Of a stretch of DNA of 64,000 nucleotides, positions 1 through 7,527 are shown piece by piece; positions within the stretch are counted from its first letter, which is position 1, and each line of letters begins with the position of its first letter. Origin of the DNA: Pseudomonas sp. DY-1 (lineage in GTDB: Bacteria; Pseudomonadota; Gammaproteobacteria; Pseudomonadales; Pseudomonadaceae). A model generated the notes under the pieces. That model was not told where the DNA came from, made no database searches, and worked only from the letters and a program-made list of their open reading frames with translations. The stretch is from assembly GCF_003626975.1 (NCBI RefSeq), contig NZ_CP032616.1, positions 4,750,001 to 4,814,000 on the forward strand. The letters are read 5' to 3'. A program made the translations under genes and the position numbers.

Positions 1-757
1 GCGGCTTCGGTCCGCCACCCAGGCAATGGGCATAGAGCGGCTTCAGGCTGGGGGCCTTGACCATCACCATGTGCAGCGGTCGGCGCTGCATGGCCGGCTG
101 GCTCTGGCCCAGGGTTTCGAGCAGCGCCTGATTGCCGGCGCCGGCGCTGAGCACGATGCGTTGCGCGCGGACTTCACGGCCATCGAGGCGCAGGCCGGTG
201 AGTTGGCCGTCTTCGAGCAGGGGCTCGACCTCACGGGCGGCCAGGAGGCCATCGCCGGCCAGTTCCGCGAGGCGATTGATCAGGCTCGGCACGTCCAGCA
301 CCAGTTCGGCCAGGCGATAGACTTTGCCCTTGAATTTGGGGTGCTGCAACGCAGGAGGGAGTTCGCTGCCCTTCACCTGATCGACCCGGCCGCGTACCGC
401 CTTGCTGGCGAAGAAGCTGGTCAGGTTGCCTGCCAGGGTGCCGGGGGACCAGAGGTAGTGGGCATCGGAGAGCAGACGCACGCTGCGCAGATCCAGTTCG
501 CCGTTACCGGCCAGGGCCTCGCGCCAGCGGCGGGGCATGTCGGCGATGGCTTCGGAGGCACCGGTCAGAGCACCGTGCAGGGCGTACTTGGCGCCACCGT
601 GGATGATTCCCTGGGACTTGACGCTCTGTTCGCCGCCAAGGCTGGCCTTTTCTACCAGTAGCGTGGCGAAGCCCTGCTGGCGCAGACGGGCGTTGAGCCA
701 GAGGCCGGCGATGCCGCCGCCGAGGATGAGCACATCAGTGGAAAGGGATTCGGCCAT
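1..757 (-). CDS. FAD-dependent oxidoreductase, N-terminal part (cut by window edge)
   Basis: The 252 visible codons start at the ATG whose complement is at 755-757 and run off the left edge with no stop. A Rossmann dinucleotide-binding motif lies almost at the N-terminus (LILGGGIAGLW, residues about 10-20), followed by an acidic residue ending strand 2 (LLVEK), typical of the DAO/glycine-oxidase type of FAD oxidoreductases. A second conserved patch, SQGIIHGGAKYAL, resembles the substrate-side loop of that family. The substrate cannot be told. It is transcribed in the same direction as emrE but is separated from it by an intrinsic terminator, so it probably has its own promoter inside the 75-bp gap. 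From memory, P. aeruginosa has a similar uncharacterised gene (PA4991) here. Confidence 0.8.
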   Translation of the reverse strand, partial: MAESLSTDVLILGGGIAGLWLNARLRQQGFATLLVEKASLGGEQSVKSQGIIHGGAKYALHGALTGASEAIADMPRRWREALAGNGELDLRSVRLLSDAHYLWSPGTLAGNLTSFFASKAVRGRVDQVKGSELPPALQHPKFKGKVYRLAELVLDVPSLINRLAELAGDGLLAAREVEPLLEDGQLTGLRLDGREVRAQRIVLSAGAGNQALLETLGQSQPAMQRRPLHMVMVKAPSLKPLYAHCLGGGPKP

Positions 758-773
758 GGGTCGCAGGCGCCTC

Positions 774-806
774 GAAAAAAACAGGGGCGCAGTATAGCGC
801 CCCTGT
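774..806 (-). terminator. Intrinsic terminator of emrE
   Basis: A 10-bp perfect stem (781-790 with 797-806) and a 6-nt loop are followed, on the minus strand, by a run of seven T residues. It lies just past the emrE stop codon and ahead of the oxidoreductase start. Confidence 0.85.
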
Positions 807-831
807 TCGTGAAGCTGCGGGAAGAGGCGAT

Positions 832-1164
832 TCAGTGCCCCGTGCTGTTGGAGAACAGCTGGATCACCACCACGCCGGATACGATCAGGCCCATGCCCAG
901 CACGGCTGGGGTGTCCAGTTTCTGCTGATAGAGCACCAGCGCGGCGACGCTCACCAGCACGATGCCGAGACCGGCCCAGATGGCGTAGGCGATGCCCACG
1001 GGAATACTGCGCACCACCAGGGTCAGCATCCAGAAGGCGATGGCATAGCCGCCGATCACCAGGATCAGGGGCAGTGGTTTGTTGAAGCCATCGATGGCCT
1101 TCATAGAGGTAGTGGCGATCACTTCGGCGGCAATGGCGATAGCGAGATAGATGTAGCCGGTCAT
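832..1164 (-). CDS. emrE: Small multidrug resistance transporter (EmrE type)
   Basis: This 110-residue inner-membrane protein has the four transmembrane helices of the SMR family and the same length as E. coli EmrE. The essential proton/drug-binding glutamate is at position 14 (AEVIATT). The binding-pocket aromatics Tyr40, Tyr60 and Trp63 fall at the EmrE positions (GIAYAIWAGLG in helix 3). The family exports cationic, lipophilic compounds in exchange for protons as an antiparallel dimer. The ATG at 1164 is chosen because AGGAGG lies just upstream; longer starts would run into the divergent regulator. The C-terminus (STGH) also matches EmrE (STPH), which favours a true exporter over the guanidinium-specific Gdx/SugE branch. 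The divergent LysR gene probably controls it. Confidence 0.93.
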   Translation of the reverse strand: MTGYIYLAIAIAAEVIATTSMKAIDGFNKPLPLILVIGGYAIAFWMLTLVVRSIPVGIAYAIWAGLGIVLVSVAALVLYQQKLDTPAVLGMGLIVSGVVVIQLFSNSTGH

Positions 1165-1224
1165 GGTCGGACCTCCTGTGCGATGGGCGGATTCTAGACT
1201 TCCGGATGATGGGATAAAGTCATT

Positions 1225-1247
1225 ACCTATCTGGTTGGAAGATAGGT
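1225..1247. promoter_or_regulatory. Perfect inverted repeat, probable LysR operator
   Basis: ACCTATCT (1225-1232) and AGATAGGT (1240-1247) are exact reverse complements around a 7-nt spacer. The centre fits the T-N11-A rule for LysR boxes. It sits between emrE and the divergent lysR-type gene and ends 2 nt before the regulator's start codon, so binding there should also repress the regulator itself. Confidence 0.7.
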
Positions 1248-1249
1248 TG

Positions 1250-2140
1250 ATGGTCATGCAATGGAATCTTGAGCAGATCCGCCTGTTCGTCGGGGTTGCC
1301 GAAGGCCAGTCCTTTTCTGCCGTAGCGCGAAAGCTGCGGCGCGCCCAGTCTGCCGTCAGTAGCGGTATCGCCGCGCTGGAGGATGATCTTGGTGTGCAGC
1401 TATTCGAACGCAGCAGCGGCCGCCAGCCACGTTTGACGGCGGCGGGCGTTGCCTTGCTGGAGGAGGCACGCGAAGTGCTGCGCCAATGCCAGCGACTGGA
1501 AGGCAAGGCGCAGGGGTTGGCCAAGGGTGAGGAAGCCCGCCTGCGATTGGCCCAGGACGAGGCGATGCCCTATCAACCTGTCCTGGCCAGCCTGGAGGCG
1601 CTGGGCACGGCGTTCCCTCTGCTGGAGGTGCAGCTGGCTGCCAGTGCGCAAGGCGAAGTGGCGCGAAAGCTGCTGGAGCGACGTGCCGACCTCGGCCTGC
1701 TGTTCCACCACGAGCAAATGCCCGATGCGCTGGAGCGCCAGCGGCTCGGCACCATCGAGATGGTCACGGTCTGCGGCGCCGGCCACCCCCTGGCCAACAG
1801 GAATTATGCCGAGCGCAGCGAACTGGCGCGGCACCGACAGATCCTCATGTCGCCGCAGGACAGCCACTATCCTGGCGGCGAGCAGATTGGCCCGCAGGTC
1901 TGGCGTGCTGACAGCTTCTACGTGATGGCTGAACTGTTGATGCGTGGGCTGGGCTGGGCCTGGTTGCCGCGCCATGTGGCCCAGTATCCGGCCTACCAGG
2001 GACAACTGGTGGAGCTGCGCAGTGACTGGACGCCGCCATCGTTGGTGGTGGAGCTGGTTTGCCGTCGCGACGAGGCACTGGGGCCGGCGGCGCTCTGGCT
2101 GGCCGATAGCCTGGCGGAACACCTGCAAGCCATGGGTTAG
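1250..2140 (+). CDS. LysR-family transcriptional regulator
   Basis: This 296-residue protein has the usual LysR length. An N-terminal winged helix-turn-helix spans about residues 5-65 (QSFSAVARKLRRAQSAVSSG as recognition region, then LEDDLGVQLFER), followed by a periplasmic-binding-protein-like effector domain from about residue 90. The ATG at 1250 is taken; the ATG at 1256 is also possible. An upstream in-frame start at 1163 would overlap the emrE start and lacks family homology. Its position divergent to emrE with a shared palindrome suggests it controls the exporter and its own gene. The inducer is unknown. A similar regulator sits between emrE and waaA in P. aeruginosa (from memory). Confidence 0.9.
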   Translation: MVMQWNLEQIRLFVGVAEGQSFSAVARKLRRAQSAVSSGIAALEDDLGVQLFERSSGRQPRLTAAGVALLEEAREVLRQCQRLEGKAQGLAKGEEARLRLAQDEAMPYQPVLASLEALGTAFPLLEVQLAASAQGEVARKLLERRADLGLLFHHEQMPDALERQRLGTIEMVTVCGAGHPLANRNYAERSELARHRQILMSPQDSHYPGGEQIGPQVWRADSFYVMAELLMRGLGWAWLPRHVAQYPAYQGQLVELRSDWTPPSLVVELVCRRDEALGPAALWLADSLAEHLQAMG

Positions 2141-2176
2141 TGCGATCGTCGGCGAGTCACGCTAAGCTCCGCGCCC

Positions 2177-3442
2177 ATGAATCGCACCCTCTATACCCTG
2201 CTGTTCCATCTCGGTCTGCCTCTGGTAGCCGTGCGCCTGGCCTGGCGCGCCTGGCGTGCGCCGGCTTATGCGCGGCGCATCGGCGAACGCTTCGCTTTCG
2301 GTCTGCCTGTGGTCAAGCCAGGCGGCATCTGGGTCCATGCCGTGTCGGTGGGCGAGAGCATTGCCGCCGCCCCCATGGTCCGCGCCCTGCTGGAGCGCCA
2401 CCCGGACCTGCCCGTCACTATCACCTGCATGACGCCCACCGGCTCCGAGCGCATTCGCGCGCTGTTCGGCGACAAAGTGCAGCATTGTTACCTGCCTTAT
2501 GACTTGCCCTGGGCGGCTGCCCGTTTCCTTGACAAGGTGCGGCCGAAGCTGGCGGTGATCATGGAGACCGAACTCTGGCCGAACCATATTCACCAGTGCG
2601 CCCGTCGCGGCATCCCGGTGGTGCTGGCCAATGCGCGGCTGTCTGAGCGTTCGGCTCGTGGCTATGCGCGATTCGCCAAACTGACAGCGCCCATGTTGGC
2701 CGAGCTGAGCTGGATTGCCGTGCAGACCGAGGCTGAAGCCGAGCGCTTCCGCACTCTGGGTGCGCGCCCCGACTGTGTGGGCGTGACCGGCTCGATCAAG
2801 TTCGACCTTCGCATCGACCCGGCGCTGCTCCAGCGCGCCGCGGAACTGCGCCGCCAGTGGGGCGCCGAGTCGCGGCCAGTCTGGATTGCCGCGAGCACCC
2901 ATGCCGGGGAAGACGAAATCGTCCTGGCCGCTCACAAGGCCCTCTTGAAGCAACGGCCAGACGCGCTGCTGATCCTGGTACCGCGCCATCCGGAGCGCTT
3001 CGGTTCGGTGTTCGAGCTGAGTCGTCGCGAAGGGCTGGCAAGCGTGCGCAGATCCACCGGCGCACCCGTTGCCGCAACAGACGCCGTGCTGGTCGGCGAC
3101 ACCATGGGCGAGTTGCTGTTCCTTTATGCGTTGGCCGATATCGCCTTCGTTGGTGGCAGCCTCGTGCCCAATGGCGGTCACAACCTGCTGGAGCCGGCAG
3201 CCTTGGGCAAGCCGGTGCTCAGCGGCCCGCATCTGTTCAACTTCCTCGAAATCGCCGCGCAGTTGCGTGATGCCGGGGCACTGGCCGAAGTGGCTGACGC
3301 CGAACAGTTGGCGGCGCAGGTGGAGGGGCTCTGGGCCGATTCCAGTCGTGCCGGGGCCATGCGCGAAGCGGGACTGGGTGTGCTCAAGGCCAACCAGGGC
3401 GCGCTGGAGCGGCTGTTGGGTGGGATTGCGCGGCTGCTGTGA
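2177..3442 (+). CDS. waaA: 3-deoxy-D-manno-octulosonic acid transferase
   Basis: WaaA (KdtA) transfers Kdo from CMP-Kdo to the lipid A precursor at the inner face of the cytoplasmic membrane, an essential step of LPS inner-core assembly. The 421 residues have the usual length. An N-terminal membrane anchor (about residues 5-20) is followed by a GT-B fold. The motif HAVSVGES places the catalytic base at Glu60, the position known in E. coli. Further conserved patches are METELWPN (around residue 130), SIKFD, and the donor-site region GGSLVPNGGHNLLEPA near residue 330. It stands alone, 36 bp after the LysR gene, and ends at a REP-type hairpin shared with the convergent regulator gene. Confidence 0.97.
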   Translation: MNRTLYTLLFHLGLPLVAVRLAWRAWRAPAYARRIGERFAFGLPVVKPGGIWVHAVSVGESIAAAPMVRALLERHPDLPVTITCMTPTGSERIRALFGDKVQHCYLPYDLPWAAARFLDKVRPKLAVIMETELWPNHIHQCARRGIPVVLANARLSERSARGYARFAKLTAPMLAELSWIAVQTEAEAERFRTLGARPDCVGVTGSIKFDLRIDPALLQRAAELRRQWGAESRPVWIAASTHAGEDEIVLAAHKALLKQRPDALLILVPRHPERFGSVFELSRREGLASVRRSTGAPVAATDAVLVGDTMGELLFLYALADIAFVGGSLVPNGGHNLLEPAALGKPVLSGPHLFNFLEIAAQLRDAGALAEVADAEQLAAQVEGLWADSSRAGAMREAGLGVLKANQGALERLLGGIARLL

Positions 3443-3446
3443 TCCC

Positions 3447-3502
3447 GTAGGGCTTGAAGGGCAGACCTTCGGCCTGCTTGGCGAATGAATTCGCCCCTAC
3501 AG
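3447..3502. repeat. REP-like palindromic repeat, copy 1
   Basis: Read on the minus strand it begins GTAGGGGCGAATTCATTCGC and continues CAAGCAGGCCG, nearly the same as the start of the copy at 7386. An inner hairpin GCAGACC-TTC-GGCCTGC (3461-3477) and outer arms GTAGGG/CCCTAC are visible. It lies between convergent waaA and the XRE-cupin gene and may also end transcription. Confidence 0.75.
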
Positions 3503-3528
3503 GAAAAGCCCCTGACTGGCGGTGCTAT

Positions 3529-4119
3529 TCAGAATGTCGGCGGGGTGATGACCCAAAGGATCAGCGCATCCTTCTCGCCGGGATTGCCATAGCGGTGCGG
3601 TTCCTGGCTGGAGAAGCTGAAGCTGTCGCCTTCCTGCAGACGGAAGTGCCGCTCGCCGACCCAAAGCTCGAATTCGCCGCTGAGCACATAGCCGGCTTCT
3701 TCACCCTCGTGGCTGTAACTCTCTTCGCTGTAGGAGCCGGGCGGGAAGCGCGAATGGAGCATTTCCAATTGGCGCAGGGGCTGCGGGCTGAGCAGCTCGT
3801 CGGTGATGCCGTCTTCGTAGTGAAGGCTGGTTCGGGCGTTGCGCCGCACGACGTACCCGCGATCGGCTTCTGAGGTGGGCGCTTCGCTGGCGAAGAACCA
3901 TTGGATCGTGACGCCCAGGCTGCGAGCGATATTGAACAGCGCTGGAATCGAGGGATAGGCCAGGTTGCGTTCCAACTGGCTGATGTAGCCGGCCGTGAGC
4001 TTGCTCTGTTCGGCCAGCTCACTGAGGGTCAGGCCCCGACGTTTGCGCAGCGCGCGGATGCGCGTGCCGAGGAACTGGCTCTCGGCGTTGGCGTTCGGCG
4101 ATGGCAGGCTGGGGCTCAT
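3529..4119 (-). CDS. XRE-family regulator with C-terminal cupin sensor domain
   Basis: The 196-residue protein has an XRE helix-turn-helix at about residues 18-75 (LRKRRGLTLSELAEQSKL, then GYISQLER) and a cupin_2 beta-barrel at about 120-190 (YSHEGEEAGYVLSGEFELW, then EGDSFSFSSQEPHRYGN). This is the PuuR/PauR-type architecture, in which the cupin senses a small metabolite; several relatives control polyamine or amino-acid catabolism. The ATG at 4119 is chosen for its GGAGGG at the right spacing; starts further upstream lack one. It lies 59 bp downstream of the Old-Yellow-Enzyme gene in the same direction, so the two are likely cotranscribed and the regulator probably acts on that operon and on the divergent binding-protein gene. 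The effector is not known. Confidence 0.9.
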   Translation of the reverse strand: MSPSLPSPNANAESQFLGTRIRALRKRRGLTLSELAEQSKLTAGYISQLERNLAYPSIPALFNIARSLGVTIQWFFASEAPTSEADRGYVVRRNARTSLHYEDGITDELLSPQPLRQLEMLHSRFPPGSYSEESYSHEGEEAGYVLSGEFELWVGERHFRLQEGDSFSFSSQEPHRYGNPGEKDALILWVITPPTF

Positions 4120-4178
4120 GGTTCCCTCCATGGGACAGAATCGCGGCATTGTATTGCAGCCGCGATCACCGGCGACAC

Positions 4179-6134
4179 TCAGATGCTCCAAGCCAACTTC
4201 AGCCCCTCGTAAATAGCCTCTTCCGCCGTGCGTGGCGCCAGGCAGTCGCCGATTCGGTGAAACTCCACCAGTCCTTCCAGCTCACTGCCCAGGTCGTCCA
4301 CCGGCTGGTGGCCCTGGCAGAGCACGAGGGTGTCGACATCCTCGAACAGCATTGGCTCGCCACAGGCGGAATGCGTCATGTACACGGTGTTGTCGTCGCA
4401 GCCGTAGAGGCGCGCATAGGTGGTGATTGGAATGCCCATCTTGTGAAGCTCTCCGGCCATCTGATCGCGCACGTAAAGGGGCAGACTCTCGCCGCAGTGG
4501 GTGCCGCTCACCGCCAGGCGCACCTGATGGCCATTGCGTGCCAGGCGTTCGGCGATGCCGGGTGCGACCCAGTCGCCGCGCCAATCGGTGACCAGCACTG
4601 AACGGCCAAGTTGTACCTCTTCGCGCAGCACCTGCCAGGCATCTACCACCTGCAACTCGCCGCCTCGCTCGAAGGGAGGCCAGTAGGGCTTTGCCCCGGT
4701 GGCGAGCACCACCAGGTCAGGACGCTCGCGTTCCACCAGGGCACGGTCGACGCGGACGTTGCGTTGCACCTGCACGCCGGCCAGTTCCATCTCCCGTTGC
4801 AGGTTGGTGGCCGCACCACCGAATTCCGCGCGTCGAGGCAGCAACTGAGCCAGCAGCACCTGTCCGCCGAGTTGGTTGCCAGCCTCGAAGAGGGCCACCT
4901 CATGGCCACGCTGGGCAGCCACGGCGGCGGCCTTCATGCCTGCCGGCCCACCGCCCACGACCATCACGCGCTTGCGCACAGTGGCAGGGCTCGGTGTTCC
5001 GTAGGTCAGTTCACGACCGGTTTCCGGGTGCTGGATGCAGGAGATGGGATAGCCACGGTGGAAGTGGCCGATGCAGGCCTGGTTGCAGGCAATGCAGGCA
5101 CGCACATCGTCACTACGGCCGTTGGCCGCCTTGTTCGGCATCTGCGGATCGCAGATCAGTGCGCGGGTCATGCCACAGACATCGGCCTGGCCGCGGGCGA
5201 GGATGGTTTCGGCTTCCTGGGGCTGGTTGATCCGCCCGGTGACGAAGAGCGGGATGTCCAGGCGTGTCTTGAAGGTCCAGGCGGTGGAGGCCAGGTACGC
5301 AGCTTCGATGGCCATGGGTGGCACGATATGGATGGCGCCGCCGATGGAGGCGGACGTGCCCGCCACCAGGTGCAGGTAGTCGAGTTGTCCTTGCAGGGCG
5401 AGCGCGGCGGAAAGGGATTCGTCTTCGGTCAGGCCTTCCGGGTCGCGTTCGTCGGCGGAGATGCGCATCCCGACGATGAAGTCGTCCGGGCAGTTGGCGC
5501 GCACGGCTTGTATCACTTCGCGGACGAAGCGCAGGCGGGCGTCCAGATCGCCGTTGTAACCGTCCTCCCGGCGGTTCACTCGTGGATTGAGAAACTGTGC
5601 GGGCAGGTAGCCGTGACTGGCGACAATCTCTACGCCGTCCAGGCCGGCTGCACACAGTCGACGGGCGGCGGCGCCGTAGCCGGCGACTATTTCATCGATC
5701 ATCGACTGGCCCAGGGCTCGTGGCATCACTCGGAAACGCTCGTTGGGCGAGGCCGAGGCGGACCAAGCCACTGTCAGCAGGCCATCGCTGGACTCCATGA
5801 TTTCCCGGCCCGGATGGAAGATTTGGGAGAGCACCACCGTGCCTTCCGCATGGCAGGCGTCGGCCAGGCGCCGATAGCCTGCGATGCAGGCGTCGTCGGT
5901 GGCCATAAGCACATGGGAGGTGTAGCGCGCGCTGTCATGTACTCCGGCCACCTGCAGGACGATCAGACCGACCCCGCCCTTGGCGCGAGCGCGGTGGTAG
6001 GCGAAAAGCTGGTCGTTGACCAGGTTGTCGGCGGGCATCGAGGTGTCGTGCCCACTGGACATGATCCGGTTCTTCAGGCGTTTGCCGCGGATTTCCAGGG
6101 GCTCGAACAGGTGCGGGAAGGTGGCGCTGGACAT
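4179..6134 (-). CDS. Old-Yellow-Enzyme / FAD-NAD(P) iron-sulfur oxidoreductase (demethylase-like)
   Basis: The 651-residue three-part flavoenzyme has an N-terminal FMN TIM barrel of the Old Yellow Enzyme family (about 1-345). A cysteine cluster CIACNQACIGHFH plus a later Cys in the ISCIQHP stretch (about 348-367) would hold a 4Fe-4S centre. FAD/NAD-binding Rossmann domains follow (RVMVVGGGPAGMKAA near residue 390). 2,4-dienoyl-CoA reductase, trimethylamine and histamine dehydrogenases, and the N-methylproline and dimethylglycine demethylases (StcD, DgcA) share this architecture. The sequence alone does not fix the substrate, but the neighbouring XRE-cupin regulator and polyamine-type binding protein favour an N-methylated amine or betaine-like compound. 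The ATG at 6134 is preceded by CAGGAG. No electron-transfer partner gene is adjacent. Confidence 0.85.
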   Translation of the reverse strand: MSSATFPHLFEPLEIRGKRLKNRIMSSGHDTSMPADNLVNDQLFAYHRARAKGGVGLIVLQVAGVHDSARYTSHVLMATDDACIAGYRRLADACHAEGTVVLSQIFHPGREIMESSDGLLTVAWSASASPNERFRVMPRALGQSMIDEIVAGYGAAARRLCAAGLDGVEIVASHGYLPAQFLNPRVNRREDGYNGDLDARLRFVREVIQAVRANCPDDFIVGMRISADERDPEGLTEDESLSAALALQGQLDYLHLVAGTSASIGGAIHIVPPMAIEAAYLASTAWTFKTRLDIPLFVTGRINQPQEAETILARGQADVCGMTRALICDPQMPNKAANGRSDDVRACIACNQACIGHFHRGYPISCIQHPETGRELTYGTPSPATVRKRVMVVGGGPAGMKAAAVAAQRGHEVALFEAGNQLGGQVLLAQLLPRRAEFGGAATNLQREMELAGVQVQRNVRVDRALVERERPDLVVLATGAKPYWPPFERGGELQVVDAWQVLREEVQLGRSVLVTDWRGDWVAPGIAERLARNGHQVRLAVSGTHCGESLPLYVRDQMAGELHKMGIPITTYARLYGCDDNTVYMTHSACGEPMLFEDVDTLVLCQGHQPVDDLGSELEGLVEFHRIGDCLAPRTAEEAIYEGLKLAWSI

Positions 6135-6185
6135 GGAGGCTCCTGAGGCCTGGCGGCCCTGCTTGTTCTTGTGGAGTCATGAAAA

Positions 6186-6220
6186 TTTACCTTAAGTAAA
6201 AAATCAACTTGTTTTTTTAC
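6186..6220. promoter_or_regulatory. TTTAC/GTAAA repeats, candidate operator of the XRE-cupin regulator
   Basis: Three half-sites lie in the 157-bp gap between the divergent oxidoreductase and binding-protein genes: TTTAC at 6186-6190, its inverse GTAAA at 6196-6200 and TTTAC at 6216-6220. They form TTTACCTTAAGTAAA and a second, wider inverted pair with A/T tracts. The stretch is strikingly AT-rich for this genome, as expected for a regulated promoter. The link to the regulator is inference. Confidence 0.45.
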
Positions 6221-6291
6221 TTTGCTCTGACTTAGCTTCGAATCGGCCCGAGCCGGGCAGGCTTCACGACAACAACAAGAGGAGAAGCACC

Positions 6292-7389
6292 ATGTGGCAG
6301 TCTTTCGTCCCTCACCTGGGCAACGAATCGCACCCCTGTTCCGTTCCTGGTTCCAGTCATGCGGCCCGCCTGCTGGCCGGATTGGCGCTCGCTTGCAGCC
6401 TGGGGAACGCCCAGGCGGATGACAGCATGGTGGTGGTGGGCTACGGCGGAGCAGGGCAGAAGGCCCTGAGCGACGCTTTCTTCAAACCGTTCGCCAAGGC
6501 CAGCGGAGCGCCGCTGACGGAGAGCGAGTACAACGGCGAGATGGCCCGCATCAAGGTCATGGCCGATACCGGCAGTGCCGATTGGGACCTGGTGGAGATC
6601 GAGGCGCCTGATCTGGTGCGTGGATGCGAGGAAGGCATGTTCGAGCGCCTGGACTGGCAGCGCATAGGTGGCGCCGACCAGTTGATCGCCGATGCGGCCC
6701 AGGAATGCGGTTCGGCCACTATGGTCTGGAGCGTGGCGCTCGCCTATGACGCCGGCAAACTGGCCGAAGCGCCGAAGTCCTGGGCGGATTTCTGGGATGT
6801 GCAACGCTTCCCGGGCAAGCGCGGGCTGCGCAAGCGTGCCGTGTACAACCTGGAGTTCGCGCTGCTGGCTGATGGCGTCAAGCGCGAGGATGTCTACAAG
6901 GTGCTGGGAACACCGGCAGGCGTGGAAAGGGCATTTGCCAAGCTGGACCAGCTCAAACCTTACATCCAGTGGTGGGAAGCGGGCGCGCAGCCCGTGCAAT
7001 GGCTGGCTGCCGGCGACGTGACCATGACCTCGGTCTACAGCGGGCGTATCGCCGCGGCACACCAGGACGGCAACAATTTCGCGGTGGTGTGGCCGGATAG
7101 CCTCTATGGCATGGATTACTGGGCGATCATCAAGGGCTCGAAACACGTCGAGCGCGCCCACCAGCTGATCGCCTTCATCAACAAGGCCGACAACCAGGCC
7201 GACTATGTCAAACGGATTCCCTACGGCCCGGTCAACCAGCAGACCTTCGATCGCCTGGATCCGGCACTGACCGGCTGGCTACCCAGTGCGCCACAGAACA
7301 TGGCGCAGGCCCTGCCCATGAATGTGGAGTTCTGGACTGACCACGGCGAGGATCTTGAGCAGCGCTTCAATGCTTGGGCGGCAAAGTAG
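6292..7389 (+). CDS. Periplasmic spermidine/putrescine-type solute-binding protein
   Basis: This 365-residue extracellular solute-binding protein resembles the PotD/PotF group. An unusually long hydrophilic N-region (about 24 residues) comes before the signal-peptide core AARLLAGLALAC, with probable cleavage after NAQA near residue 42. The body starts with the beta-strand MVVVGYGG and holds typical family patches such as GEMARIKVM, WWEAGAQPVQWLAAGD and NGADL-like loops. A shorter start inside the signal is possible, but GAGGAG lies at the right distance from the ATG at 6292. No ABC permease or ATPase gene lies beside it, so it is an orphan that must work with a transporter encoded elsewhere or act as a sensor. 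It is divergent from the oxidoreductase gene with an AT-rich operator region between them. Confidence 0.87.
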   Translation: MWQSFVPHLGNESHPCSVPGSSHAARLLAGLALACSLGNAQADDSMVVVGYGGAGQKALSDAFFKPFAKASGAPLTESEYNGEMARIKVMADTGSADWDLVEIEAPDLVRGCEEGMFERLDWQRIGGADQLIADAAQECGSATMVWSVALAYDAGKLAEAPKSWADFWDVQRFPGKRGLRKRAVYNLEFALLADGVKREDVYKVLGTPAGVERAFAKLDQLKPYIQWWEAGAQPVQWLAAGDVTMTSVYSGRIAAAHQDGNNFAVVWPDSLYGMDYWAIIKGSKHVERAHQLIAFINKADNQADYVKRIPYGPVNQQTFDRLDPALTGWLPSAPQNMAQALPMNVEFWTDHGEDLEQRFNAWAAK

Positions 7390-7460
7390 GAGCGAGTTCA
7401 TTCGCCAAGCAGGCCGACGGCCTGTTTGGATCAGGGCATCGCGAATTGAATCGCTCTCAC
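7386..7460. repeat. Inverted pair of REP-like repeats (REPIN-like), copy 2
   Basis: GTAGGAGCGAGTTCATTCGC (7386-7405) is followed about 35 bp later by an inverted relative, GCGAATTGAATCGCTCTCAC (7441-7460); the arms match at roughly 16 of 20 positions. Between them, AGGCCGACGGCCT forms an inner hairpin. The left half is nearly identical to copy 1. It starts at the stop codon of the binding-protein gene. Confidence 0.75.
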
Positions 7461-7481
7461 AAACCTTTTCACAAACCAACG

Positions 7482-7511
7482 AAAAAGCCCGGCATGAATG
7501 CCGGGCTTTTT
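7482..7511. terminator. Bidirectional intrinsic terminator
   Basis: AAAAAGCCCGGCAT (7482-7495) pairs with ATGCCGGGCTTTTT (7498-7511), giving T runs on both strands. It separates the convergent binding-protein and tolC-type genes. Confidence 0.9.
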
Positions 7512-7527
7512 GCGTCTGCAGCGGAAC

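Noticed and set aside
4611..6146. A 511-codon open frame antisense to the Old-Yellow-Enzyme gene
   Set aside because: Its His/Gly-rich composition is that of a shadow frame, while the opposite strand encodes a full, motif-bearing enzyme.
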